Of a DNA stretch of 8,378 bases, positions 1-6,158 are shown in pieces (the stretch's first letter is position 1; every line of letters starts with the position of its first letter). The notes beneath the pieces were generated by a model that had not been told where the DNA came from, ran no database searches, and worked only from the letters and a program-made list of their open reading frames with translations. Made by a program: the position numbers and the translations under genes. Source of the DNA: Opitutia bacterium (GTDB taxonomy: Bacteria; Verrucomicrobiota; Verrucomicrobiia; Opitutales; JANYEO01). The stretch spans positions 1 through 8,378 of the forward strand of contig JANYEO010000189.1 of NCBI GenBank assembly GCA_025363025.1, in the 5' to 3' direction.

Positions 1-91
1 CTAGTAACGGCTGCGGCCCCCCCCCCCTTGCTTGCACTGGAGGGGGCAAAGATACGTCTGCCTTAACGGGGCTTTGAGGAATAGATTCCAT
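1..91 (-). CDS. Possible 5' end of an off-window gene with a Pro-rich N-terminus
   Basis: Reading leftwards from an ATG at 91-89, the frame stays open to the left edge (30 codons). It begins MESIPQSPVKADVSLPPPVQ and continues through Ala-Arg-Gly-Gly-Gly-Pro. The Pro/Ser-rich opening resembles in style the N-terminus of the gene immediately upstream on the same strand (142-1857), from which it is separated by 50 bases, so the two may form a tandem pair. The Gly codons come from an uninterrupted run of 11 G on the coding strand (17-27). A TATAAT lies 30 bases before the ATG. There is no Shine-Dalgarno sequence, as for most genes here. A 30-codon open frame is not rare by chance, and two plus-strand frames are also open across the C run, so this is tentative. 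No function can be assigned. Confidence 0.4.
   Translation of the reverse strand, partial: MESIPQSPVKADVSLPPPVQARGGGPQPLL
17..27. repeat. C11 homopolymer tract (G11 on minus strand)
   Basis: Eleven consecutive C residues are seen directly. Runs of this length are prone to slipped-strand mispairing. If the minus-strand frame at 1-91 is real, the tract covers codons 22-25 and any change not divisible by three would shift the frame. It is also a place where read errors are common. Confidence 0.8.
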
Positions 92-121
92 AATAGACTT
101 ATTGAATTAATAAAAATCTAC

Positions 122-147
122 ATTATAAAAAAGACCTCTCATTATAT
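122..147 (-). promoter_or_regulatory. Candidate -10 region for the left-edge gene
   Basis: On the minus strand a perfect TATAAT (122-127) lies 30 bases upstream of the ATG at 91. A weak -35-like TTAATA sits 17 bases further upstream and overlaps the end of the preceding gene. The region is AT-rich in general, so chance TATAAT matches are expected; a second one occurs at 141-146. Confidence 0.3.
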
Positions 148-1857
148 TAAATTCAATCGCTTCCCTATTAACTCTGCCGCCCCATCCCAATCAGCCTCTC
201 CTGCATTATCTAAAATAAACCAATCTGCAGCGGTTAAACCCTCGAAGCCTTTCAGAAAATTCTTTGTTCCGTCTGCCACCGTAGCTTCTGCACTTTTTAA
301 ACGCTCAAGCAATCGGTAGCTGGCAAAGCGCCCATCTTTTTTCATCAACGTTCGCACTGCTTTTTCTTGTTTCACGGGATCCGTTGATTTTGCCAAAGTC
401 ATCTCGGCTTGCCCCATTTTTATTTGATTAATAGTCCAGCGCCCTAAACGGTAAATAAGATACCCCGCCGCAATGGGCAATACAATCGCCCCTAAAAAAG
501 CCGATAAATGAAAAAGCACAACGGAAGCCGTTGCCGTTATCACCCCACACAAAGCCAAGGCCCCCGCTACAACCCCCCCTGCGAGTAGAGCAAAACTGCC
601 TACCTCTAGCATTCCTTTTAACACATAAACCACTTTTTCCTTAAAACCCTGTGCTTGCTTAATGTGTTTAGCCGCCAGTTTAAGTTCAGGGTCAAGGTTC
701 CTATCTTGAATAGCTTTAGAGGCTATTCCCCGCATCTCATGCCGTTCAGAAAGCTCCCTTACCTCTGATAACAATCCTTTTCCTTCGAGTAATGCTTTTG
801 CCCCTTCTGCTATAAATCCTAATAACTTAGCTACTCCTGCAATCCCAGGAAAGCCTGTATCCCCAATACATTCTAAAATACGCGCCGCAATCCCCAGCCC
901 ATCCGCTATATACCACCGAATGGCGGATTTTAAATCATTCACCATCTCCCCTTTTTTGCCTAATTGGAGAGCATATTTTGCATAAGCCGTATTCTCAATA
1001 CGCTCCATTTTTTCTTTTAACGACTTAATCTCATCCGGTGTCGCAATCGCACTACCCAATTTTACTTCTAAGGTTGTTTTAAGAGCCTGATAATCATTAT
1101 TTAAAAGCAAAGTCGCCTTTACAAAGCCGTCTTTTGCGTTTTGCAGCGCTTTCTTCGCACCATCTACACTTTTCTGAGCCTCAGTCGTACCTTTCCCCGC
1201 CTTCTGGGCTGCCTCCAATGCTTCTTCCGCAACCGCTAAAGCCTTAAAGCCTTCCTGCATAGACACTATGGCCTTCCCTGCCGCTTGTTCATTAGGCAGT
1301 GCATCGGCAGATAGCCCACGCAGTTTCACTGCCTCATAAATACTAATAGGCAAAAGCAGGAGCCGCTTTACAGAGCTGCATAAGGCCTCCACATCCTTCA
1401 AACACCGCTTAGAGACTGATTTTAACACCTGTGCTGTCTCCACTTTTTCTACCATTTGCACAGCAGGTGTAGCCACAGCCGGCACCCCACTCGCACTGGC
1501 CTGCGCCACTCCTGCCGCTTGTACGAGGCTCCCTGCGCGCGCCACAGCCGCAGGCCCTCCCCAACGCTTTCCATAATAGGCCTTAGCCCCGCTTAATGAC
1601 TCATCAGAAAGCGGCTTAACTGCAGGCTTAGGAGAAGGCGCAGCAGATAACTGCGTTAAAGGATGCGGCGGCACATGGACCGTCGATACTCCCGCTCCAC
1701 TGACTTGAATGACTGAAGCCGGGTGTGCCCCATGCTGCAAATGGGGAAAAGCCGCAGCCCCCCCTGCCGCCTTAGCAGGCAATGATCCTGGAGGCGATTG
1801 CGGCGATTGGCTCAGAGCCGAGGTACTTCCTAGGGGAGCGGAAGAAGAAAGGGGCAT
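142..1857 (-). CDS. Large Pro/Ala-rich helical protein with a hydrophobic hairpin; candidate secreted effector or translocator-like protein
   Basis: This 571-residue protein belongs to no family I recognise. Residues 1-130 are low-complexity and rich in Pro, Ser and Ala, with no classical signal peptide. Residues 135-300 are Ala/Lys/Glu-rich and predicted helical, with coiled-coil-like stretches around 200-245 and 275-300. Residues 316-360 form a Gly/Ala-rich amphipathic or weakly hydrophobic segment. Residues about 416-470 contain two strongly hydrophobic stretches (about 418-446 and 448-470) ending in Arg-Leu-Gly-Arg-Trp, consistent with a membrane hairpin. The tail (480-571) is charged and ends near a Trp/Asp-rich motif. 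A disordered N-terminus, coiled coils and a hydrophobic hairpin together resemble type III translocators or inclusion-membrane proteins of intracellular bacteria, but this is architectural inference only. The ATG at 1857 follows a TTGACG-N17-TATGTT promoter by nine bases and has no Shine-Dalgarno sequence. A structural membrane protein is the main alternative. Confidence 0.85.
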   Translation of the reverse strand: MPLSSSAPLGSTSALSQSPQSPPGSLPAKAAGGAAAFPHLQHGAHPASVIQVSGAGVSTVHVPPHPLTQLSAAPSPKPAVKPLSDESLSGAKAYYGKRWGGPAAVARAGSLVQAAGVAQASASGVPAVATPAVQMVEKVETAQVLKSVSKRCLKDVEALCSSVKRLLLLPISIYEAVKLRGLSADALPNEQAAGKAIVSMQEGFKALAVAEEALEAAQKAGKGTTEAQKSVDGAKKALQNAKDGFVKATLLLNNDYQALKTTLEVKLGSAIATPDEIKSLKEKMERIENTAYAKYALQLGKKGEMVNDLKSAIRWYIADGLGIAARILECIGDTGFPGIAGVAKLLGFIAEGAKALLEGKGLLSEVRELSERHEMRGIASKAIQDRNLDPELKLAAKHIKQAQGFKEKVVYVLKGMLEVGSFALLAGGVVAGALALCGVITATASVVLFHLSAFLGAIVLPIAAGYLIYRLGRWTINQIKMGQAEMTLAKSTDPVKQEKAVRTLMKKDGRFASYRLLERLKSAEATVADGTKNFLKGFEGLTAADWFILDNAGEADWDGAAELIGKRLNLI

Positions 1858-1866
1858 AATAAGCTA

Positions 1867-1895
1867 AACATACGCCGTATTTAAAGCTCCGTCAA
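1867..1895 (-). promoter_or_regulatory. Sigma70-like promoter of the 571-residue protein gene
   Basis: Read on the minus strand, TTGACG (1890-1895) and TATGTT (1867-1872) are separated by exactly 17 bases. The -10 ends only nine bases before the ATG, so the transcript would be nearly leaderless. The -35 matches the consensus at five of six positions and the -10 at four of six. Confidence 0.5.
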
Positions 1896-1917
1896 GCTCC
1901 CGCCCTGGATTTAAAGC
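1879..1917. repeat. Direct repeat ATTTAAAGC in the divergent promoter region
   Basis: ATTTAAAGC occurs at 1879-1887 and 1909-1917, 30 bases apart (about three helical turns), flanking the -35 of the leftward promoter. A second small repeat, AAGCTCC, occurs at 1884 and 1894. This could be a regulator site serving both divergent genes, but no regulator is visible. Confidence 0.3.
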
Positions 1918-1955
1918 CCTCTAATCTATTTTTTAATAGTCAAACAAATTTCATC

Positions 1956-1964
1956 TGCTACGAT
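1956..1964 (+). promoter_or_regulatory. Possible extended -10 of radC
   Basis: TGCTACGAT (1956-1964) fits an extended -10 (TGn followed by TACGAT), nine bases before the ATG at 1974. No good -35 is seen at the expected distance. The short distance to the start mirrors the divergent promoter on the other strand. Confidence 0.3.
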
Positions 1965-1973
1965 TGCGCTTAC

Positions 1974-2705
1974 ATGGATGATAAAGGTCTTTCCCCCGCA
2001 GGGCATCGCACCCGCCTCAGGGCTCGTTTCGAGCAAACGGGCTTTGTCGGCTTTGCAGAGCATGAGGTGCTAGAGCTCTTGCTTACCCTATGCATCCCCA
2101 GGCGGGATGTTAAGGGGCCTGCGCGGCAGCTCATTCACCGCTTAGGCTCCCTAAAAGCTGTTCTAGAAGCACCTGTCGAAATCCTCAAGGAAACAGAGGG
2201 GATGGGGGAAGTTGCCCCAGTTGCCCTGCATATTATAAGGGCCGCCTGCGCCTACTACTTGCAACAAGGCCTAGAAGACGGTCCTATCCTCAATAGTATT
2301 GATAAACTGGCGGATTTTTGGCGGATCCGCCTCAGTGGGTTAAAACATGAAGTTTTCGAAGTCGCTTTTTTAGATAAACGCTATGGCCTCATAAAAAACG
2401 GCGTAGAACGCCTGCAAGAAGGCGATATAGACCGTGCAGTCGTTTACCCACGCCGTATTTTGTCTGCAGCATTAAAACACCATGCAGCCGCCTTGGTCTT
2501 TGCCCATAACCACCCTGTAGGCCGTGCCCAACCATCGGAAGAAGACCGTGTCCTCACCCAATCCCTCATCCAAGCAGCTCGAAGCATCGGCATGACAGTC
2601 GTGGATCATTTAATCATCGCAAACGAGGATACATTCTCATTTCGAAGAGCCGGCTTAATCGATCCTATCCCCTACCCTCAACCCCTAGCCGCTCAGCCCA
2701 ATTAA
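1974..2705 (+). CDS. radC: RadC family (JAB/MPN) protein
   Basis: The 243 residues have the full two-domain layout of chromosomal RadC proteins. Residues 11-100 form the N-terminal helical domain (HRTRLRARF, then EVLELLLTLCIPRRDVKGPA) with a helix-hairpin-helix-like stretch around 58-90. Residues 105-225 form the JAB/MPN metalloprotease-like domain. The metal-site pattern is visible: Glu126 in HEVFEVAFLD, His178-x-His180-Pro, and Asp191 in SEEDR, followed by VVDHLII. The length is close to the usual 220-230, with a slightly longer Pro-rich tail. Despite the name, a role of RadC in recombination repair is not established and its biochemical activity is unclear. The start is the first ATG after the upstream region and matches the family's usual N-terminus. 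The gene diverges from the 571-residue gene; nothing suggests it belongs with the lipid genes downstream. Confidence 0.93.
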   Translation: MDDKGLSPAGHRTRLRARFEQTGFVGFAEHEVLELLLTLCIPRRDVKGPARQLIHRLGSLKAVLEAPVEILKETEGMGEVAPVALHIIRAACAYYLQQGLEDGPILNSIDKLADFWRIRLSGLKHEVFEVAFLDKRYGLIKNGVERLQEGDIDRAVVYPRRILSAALKHHAAALVFAHNHPVGRAQPSEEDRVLTQSLIQAARSIGMTVVDHLIIANEDTFSFRRAGLIDPIPYPQPLAAQPN

Positions 2706-2714
2706 GATTAAACA

Positions 2715-2813
2715 ATCAATAATTGATCAAAAACTGTATCAGCATGCTAGCATGATAGCACACTTTATTGCACGAAAACTGTATCAACGTATTAACACAG
2801 TGGTACAGTTTTC
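2715..2813 (+). promoter_or_regulatory. Cluster of operator-like repeats upstream of the ketosynthase
   Basis: Several symmetrical elements lie within 100 bases. ATCAAT-A-ATTGAT is at 2715-2727. A 12-bp perfect palindrome CATGCTAGCATG is at 2743-2754. AAAACTGTATCA occurs as direct copies at 2730-2741 and 2775-2786. An inverted copy, TGGTACAGTTTT, is at 2801-2812. The second and third copies make a 13-bp inverted repeat (2774-2786 with 2801-2813, one T/C difference, a G-U pair in RNA) around a 14-base centre. A weak promoter (TTGCAC 2768-2773, 16 bases, TATTAA 2790-2795) would be covered by these sites. They could bind a dimeric repressor controlling the ketosynthase gene, or the hairpin could end radC transcription, although no T run follows. 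The regulator is unknown. Confidence 0.5.
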
Positions 2814-2895
2814 CGGAAAACACGTGAACAAAAACACCCTTTTAATTTGGCTTTCAGTACCCCCATTTTCTGCTAGCCTATGCCCTTTATAAAAA

Positions 2896-4140
2896 ATGAT
2901 TTCTCAAAGTCGAATCGTCATCACAGGCCTGGGCCTCACCGCTCCGAATGGTAATGATATTGCAACTTTCCGGGAAAACCTCCTAAAAGGCATCCCCAGG
3001 GTGACGACCATCCCCATGCGCTATATGGGGTCCGTCCTAGCAGGCGTTTGCGATTTCGATCCCCTTCGTTACCAAAAAAAGAAGGAAGTCCGCAATGGAA
3101 CCCGGGCCGGCAGCATCGCCATCTACTGTGCTCAGGAAGCTTTAAAAAGCGCCCATATAAACCTGGAAGTCATTGATAAATCGATGGTTGGCGTCTACAT
3201 TGGCATTACTGAGCATGGCAATGTAGAGACGGAAAATGAGGTCTACAACATCTCTCAATTTAATTACGATACCCAGTACTGGTCCCACCACCATAACCCC
3301 CGCACCATTGCCAATAACGCAGCAGGGGAAGTCACCCTCAATATGGGAATAACCGGCCCCCATTATACTATTGGGGCCGCTTGTGCAGCGGGCAATGCAG
3401 GGCTAATACAAGGCTACCAAATGCTCCAACTGGGCGAAGTAGACTACGCGCTGGTAGGAGGCGTCAGCGAAAGCATCCATTCTTTCGGCATATTTGCTGG
3501 GTTTAAAAGCCAAGGAGCTTTGGCCACGCATGAAGACCCAAACAAAGCCTCTCGCCCGTTTGATAAAGACCGTAGCGGCATTGTTGTAAGCGAAGGTGGC
3601 TGCCTCTATGTCCTTGAACGCCACGAAGATGCTATAAAAAGAGGAGCCCCTATCCTAGCGGAAGTTATTGGCTATGCTATTAACTCTGATGCTACGGATG
3701 CAGTGCTACCCAATGCACAGCGCCAGGCCGAGTGTATCCAAAAAGCCATTAAAAAAGCGGGCCTACAGCCACCAGACATCCACTTAGTCAGCACCCATGC
3801 CACTTCAACCCCTTTAGGGGATGCTCAAGAATGCACGGCCCTGCGTACCGTCTTTGCCGATTGCCCCGATACGTATTTTAACAACACCAAAAGCTTCATT
3901 GGCCATGCCATGGGGGCGGCTGGGGCTTTAGAGCTCGCGGGGAATTTGCCGAGCTTTAGTGACGGACTCATCCACCCTACAATCAATGTGGATACCCTCG
4001 ACCCGGCCTGTGCGCTGCCTAATTTAGTAATAGATAAGCCCATTCGCCCTTCCCGGATTGACACATTGCTGAATAATTCCTTTGGTATGCTAGGTATTAA
4101 TTCTGTCGTCATTGTTCGACGATACCCGCCACTTCCCTAG
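2896..4140 (+). CDS. Beta-ketoacyl-ACP synthase (FabF/KAS II-like), specialised lipid set
   Basis: The 414 residues show the complete thiolase-fold ketosynthase. The opening is RIVITGLGLTAPNGND (6-21). The nucleophile is Cys163 in GAACAAGNAG. The catalytic histidines are His301 in THATSTPLGD and His337 in KSFIGHAMGAAGALE, with Lys332 nearby. The C-terminal loop NNSFGMLGINS is at 393-403. The enzyme would condense an acyl-enzyme intermediate with malonyl-ACP and extend the chain by two carbons. Length matches FabF (about 410), but the active-site loop (AACAAG) and the final loop (FGMLG rather than FGFGG) differ from housekeeping FabF. The ACP gene follows 30 bases later, so the two are probably co-transcribed. 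This is therefore more likely a dedicated ketosynthase for a special lipid or polyene than the primary fatty-acid enzyme. The ATG at 2896 gives the standard N-terminus and has no Shine-Dalgarno sequence. Confidence 0.9.
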   Translation: MISQSRIVITGLGLTAPNGNDIATFRENLLKGIPRVTTIPMRYMGSVLAGVCDFDPLRYQKKKEVRNGTRAGSIAIYCAQEALKSAHINLEVIDKSMVGVYIGITEHGNVETENEVYNISQFNYDTQYWSHHHNPRTIANNAAGEVTLNMGITGPHYTIGAACAAGNAGLIQGYQMLQLGEVDYALVGGVSESIHSFGIFAGFKSQGALATHEDPNKASRPFDKDRSGIVVSEGGCLYVLERHEDAIKRGAPILAEVIGYAINSDATDAVLPNAQRQAECIQKAIKKAGLQPPDIHLVSTHATSTPLGDAQECTALRTVFADCPDTYFNNTKSFIGHAMGAAGALELAGNLPSFSDGLIHPTINVDTLDPACALPNLVIDKPIRPSRIDTLLNNSFGMLGINSVVIVRRYPPLP

Positions 4141-4170
4141 CTCCCTTTCTTTTCTCTTTAATTAATCTAC

Positions 4171-4425
4171 ATGACGAAAGCCGACGTCCAAAAAATTGTA
4201 CTGGATATTATCGCGGATATCGCTCCGGATGAAGACCTCTCGCAGGTAAAGCCGGACGTACGCCTGCGTGACCAGCTAGAGCTTGATTCTATGGACTTCC
4301 TGGACATCGTGATGGAGCTTCGCAAACAGTACAGCGTACACGTGCCCGAAGATGAGTACATCCACCTAGCTTCTCTCGATAGCTGTGCAGAATACCTCCT
4401 GCCAAAATTAGCCGCAAAGGCTTAA
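4171..4425 (+). CDS. Acyl carrier protein
   Basis: This 84-residue protein is acidic and helical. It carries the phosphopantetheine attachment motif LELDSMDFLDIV, with Ser40 as the modified residue. The layout is standard for ACPs: helix 1 at about 3-18, loop, DSMD helix 2 at about 38-52, and a C-terminal helix at 67-80. Once modified by a phosphopantetheinyl transferase (not in this window), it would carry the growing acyl chain as a thioester for the ketosynthase encoded 30 bases upstream. Its sequence is not that of the highly conserved housekeeping AcpP (which has the GADSLDTVE core), so it is probably a dedicated carrier for this pathway. The stop is followed by a 275-base gap that contains the inserted repeat. 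Confidence 0.92.
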   Translation: MTKADVQKIVLDIIADIAPDEDLSQVKPDVRLRDQLELDSMDFLDIVMELRKQYSVHVPEDEYIHLASLDSCAEYLLPKLAAKA

Positions 4426-4487
4426 TCTTATTAAACACAGAGGGACTCTGCTTAAAAATTTGGCGCTATAAAGCATGACCAGACCGC

Positions 4488-4520
4488 ATGCAGAATGCCT
4501 TTATTTTGAGGAATTTGTAG
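4488..4520 (+). other. Short leader-like ORF made by the upstream target-site copy
   Basis: The left copy of the 6-bp direct repeat (ATGCAG, 4488-4493) supplies an ATG that reads ten codons (MQNAFILRNL) into the element and stops at TAG (4518-4520). If ATGCAG was the start of the oxidoreductase before the insertion, this is the displaced original start. No sign of translation can be judged from sequence. Confidence 0.25.
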
Positions 4521-4622
4521 GACGGAGTGACGAGTGTGCATTCCCCGTGGTAAGGCGATGCCAGTCGACTTAGCATGGGGGGAGGTAGTGATGACATGCA
4601 TCGCAATTTGATCAACTGCATA

Positions 4623-4628
4623 TATAAT
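4623..4628 (+). promoter_or_regulatory. Outward-facing TATAAT within the MITE-like element
   Basis: A perfect -10 hexamer points toward the oxidoreductase, 72 bases before its ATG. The -35 is poor: TTGATC (4608-4613) is only nine bases away. Any promoter would have to rely on the -10 alone or on an activator. Confidence 0.3.
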
Positions 4629-4677
4629 AGATCCAAATGAGCTCTCTTTTGTGTGCACTCGAGGAACGACAACCGAC

Positions 4678-4700
4678 CAAAAACTCAAAAGAAAGGCATT
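4678..4700 (+). repeat. Right tip of the element; upstream arm of a 23-bp perfect inverted repeat
   Basis: These 23 bases are the exact reverse complement of 6136-6158 and end directly before the oxidoreductase ATG. The first 17 bases inward from the tip are also the right terminal repeat of the MITE-like element. The arm contains the gene's ribosome-binding sequence. Confidence 0.9.
4691..4696 (+). promoter_or_regulatory. Ribosome-binding sequence GAAAGG supplied by the element
   Basis: GAAAGG ends four bases before the ATG at 4701. This is the only Shine-Dalgarno-like sequence before any start in the window, and it lies inside the terminal repeat of the inserted element. It favours 4701 over the more upstream in-frame ATG at 4653, which lies inside the element. 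Confidence 0.5.
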
Positions 4701-6122
4701 ATGCAGCGGTCTGAGCGGTCTCATTATGATGTGGTGATTATCGGCTGCGGCCTATCTGGCTTAGCAGCAGGCATACGCCTGGCCCATTTTGGGAAAAAAG
4801 TCCTCATCTTAGAAAAACATAATGCACCGGGCGGGCTCAATAGTTTTTATAGCATTGCTGGCCGGAAGTATGACGTAGGCTTGCATGCTGTAACCAACTA
4901 CGTCCCCCGTGGGACAAAAGGAGGGACTCCTCTCATGCGGGTACTGAGGCAACTCCGGATAGATTGGGAAGACTTTGCGCTCATCCCTCAAAAAACCTCA
5001 CGCATTCAATTTCCGGGGGTTGCCCTTAATTTCGATAACGACTTTCAAACCCTTGAGGCTTCTGTAGCGGCCGCTTTTCCAAAATCCATCGAAGGTTTCC
5101 GCAAGATGGTCAGCATTTTGCCTACATTTGATGAAGCCTTATCCCACCCCAATCGGAGCACCTCTGGGCGGGCTTTTTTAAAAACCTACATTCAAGACCC
5201 GGTACTCATTGACATGCTCTTATGCGCGCTGTGCTATTATGGAAGCGCGCGAGAAGACGATATCGATTTCTCGCAGCTAGCCGTGCTCTTCCGCTCCATC
5301 CTCATGGAAGGCTTTGCCAGGCCAGCAGAGGGCATCCGGCGTATCATCCGTGCCCTGTTAGACCGTTACCGCCAAACCGGTGGGGAGCGCCAGATGAAGT
5401 GCGCCGTCACAGCTTTAAATATTAAAGCCGGCCGGGTAACCTCACTCACCCTAAGCACAGGGGAGGTTTTAACCGCAGACACAGTCCTATCCTCTATTGG
5501 CGCGGTAGAGACATTTAATTTATTATCCGAAAAACCAGAAGCCGCAAAGCCTCCTATCCCCGGTGCTCTCTCCTTTGTAGAGACCCTTAGCCACTACCCC
5601 CTCGCCCTAACCCAAGGGCTATGGGAGGAGACAATTGTCTTTTTCTCCGACCACTACCCCTTTTGCTATAGAGCGCCTAAGGAGCTCATTGACCCGGGGA
5701 GCGGCGTTATTTGCCTATCCCACAACTATGCCTTTAAGGGGGAAGATATACCCACGGAAGGCTGCCTACGCGTTACCGCTTTGGCGCACCCCCAAGCCTG
5801 GCACAAGCTAGATGCCAGCACATACGCGGTTTAAAAAGAAAAAACGGCCCAGGCCCTGCTCGCCAAAGCCCGCACTTACCTCCCCCCTCTTCCCTCCTTA
5901 GGAGAAGCTGCCTTACCTATTCTAGCCCTCGATACCTTTACCCCAAAAACGATTGAGCGCTTTACCGGGCACTTAGGCGGTACCGTGTATGGATCCCCCG
6001 AAAAACTTTATGACGGGCAAACCCCGGTAGAAAATCTCTTACTGTGTGGGACAGACCAAGGCCTCCTCGGGATTGTAGGCGCCATGCTCAGTGGTATTAT
6101 ACAAAGCGGCAAACTCCTCTGA
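4701..6122 (+). pseudogene. CrtI-like FAD/NAD(P) oxidoreductase interrupted by an in-frame TAA
   Basis: The reading frame encodes a phytoene desaturase/saturase-type flavoprotein of 473 positions. The N-terminal dinucleotide-binding motif is clear: DVVIIGCGLSGLAAG at 10-24, Glu38 for the FAD ribose, then APGG at 42-45. The C-terminal FAD-contact motif CGTDQGLLGIVGAMLSG is at about 449-465. The frame is broken by TAA (5832-5834) after residue 377. The next 95 codons, through TGA at 6120-6122, continue in the same frame with unchanged family character and no second lesion. Translation to the TAA would lose the C-terminal FAD motif, so the truncated product is unlikely to work. A sequencing error or stop read-through is possible. 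The intact enzyme would desaturate or saturate a polyene or acyl chain, plausibly the product of the ketosynthase and ACP upstream. The start at 4701 uses the RBS in the adjoining repeat. Confidence 0.8.
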
Positions 6123-6135
6123 GGGCCGTTGCCAA

Positions 6136-6158
6136 AATGCCTTTCTTTTGAGTTTTTG
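6136..6158 (+). repeat. Downstream arm of a 23-bp perfect inverted repeat (solo element tip)
   Basis: AATGCCTTTCTTTTGAG followed by TTTTTG is the exact reverse complement of 4678-4700 and starts 13 bases after the oxidoreductase stop. It matches the right-hand tip of the MITE-like element, not the variant left tip. No partner end is seen further right, so it is a solo or remnant tip, or the second arm of an invertible segment. Confidence 0.85.

Larger units (their letters stand above)
4494..4700. mobile_element. 207-bp MITE-like element with terminal inverted repeats and 6-bp direct repeat
   Basis: The ends are AATGCCTTTATTTTGAG (4494-4510) and, inverted, CTCAAAAGAAAGGCATT (4684-4700); they match at 16 of 17 positions. 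Weaker similarity may extend to about 45 bases, since CGAGTG recurs near the same offset in both arms. The element is bracketed by ATGCAG at 4488-4493 and 4701-4706, as expected for a target-site duplication. Removing the element and one copy restores AGACCGC-ATGCA-GCGGTCT, a 7-bp palindrome around a 5-base centre, so it seems to have entered the loop of a symmetrical target. Inside is a 7-bp inverted repeat (GCGATGC 4555-4561, GCATCGC 4598-4604). There is no transposase, so it would be a non-autonomous element moved by an enzyme elsewhere. The family is not identified. Confidence 0.65.

Noticed and set aside
32..319. Plus-strand open frame of 95 codons near the left end
   Set aside because: It runs antisense to the end of the 571-residue gene, has no recognisable domain and no start signal.
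3142..4112. Minus-strand open frames inside the ketosynthase gene
   Set aside because: These are antisense shadows of a complete, motif-bearing ketosynthase.
4438..4450. CAGAG-GGA-CTCTG as a terminator after the ACP gene
   Set aside because: The stem is only 5 bp and no T run follows; too weak to call.
4452..4724. Minus-strand open frames (68-90 codons) across the ACP-oxidoreductase gap
   Set aside because: They lie over the MITE-like element and its inverted repeats, show no family pattern, and one runs into the oxidoreductase start; the repeat structure explains the region better.
5832..5834. TAA as a reassigned sense codon
   Set aside because: radC, the ACP and the ankyrin gene in this window end naturally at TAA.
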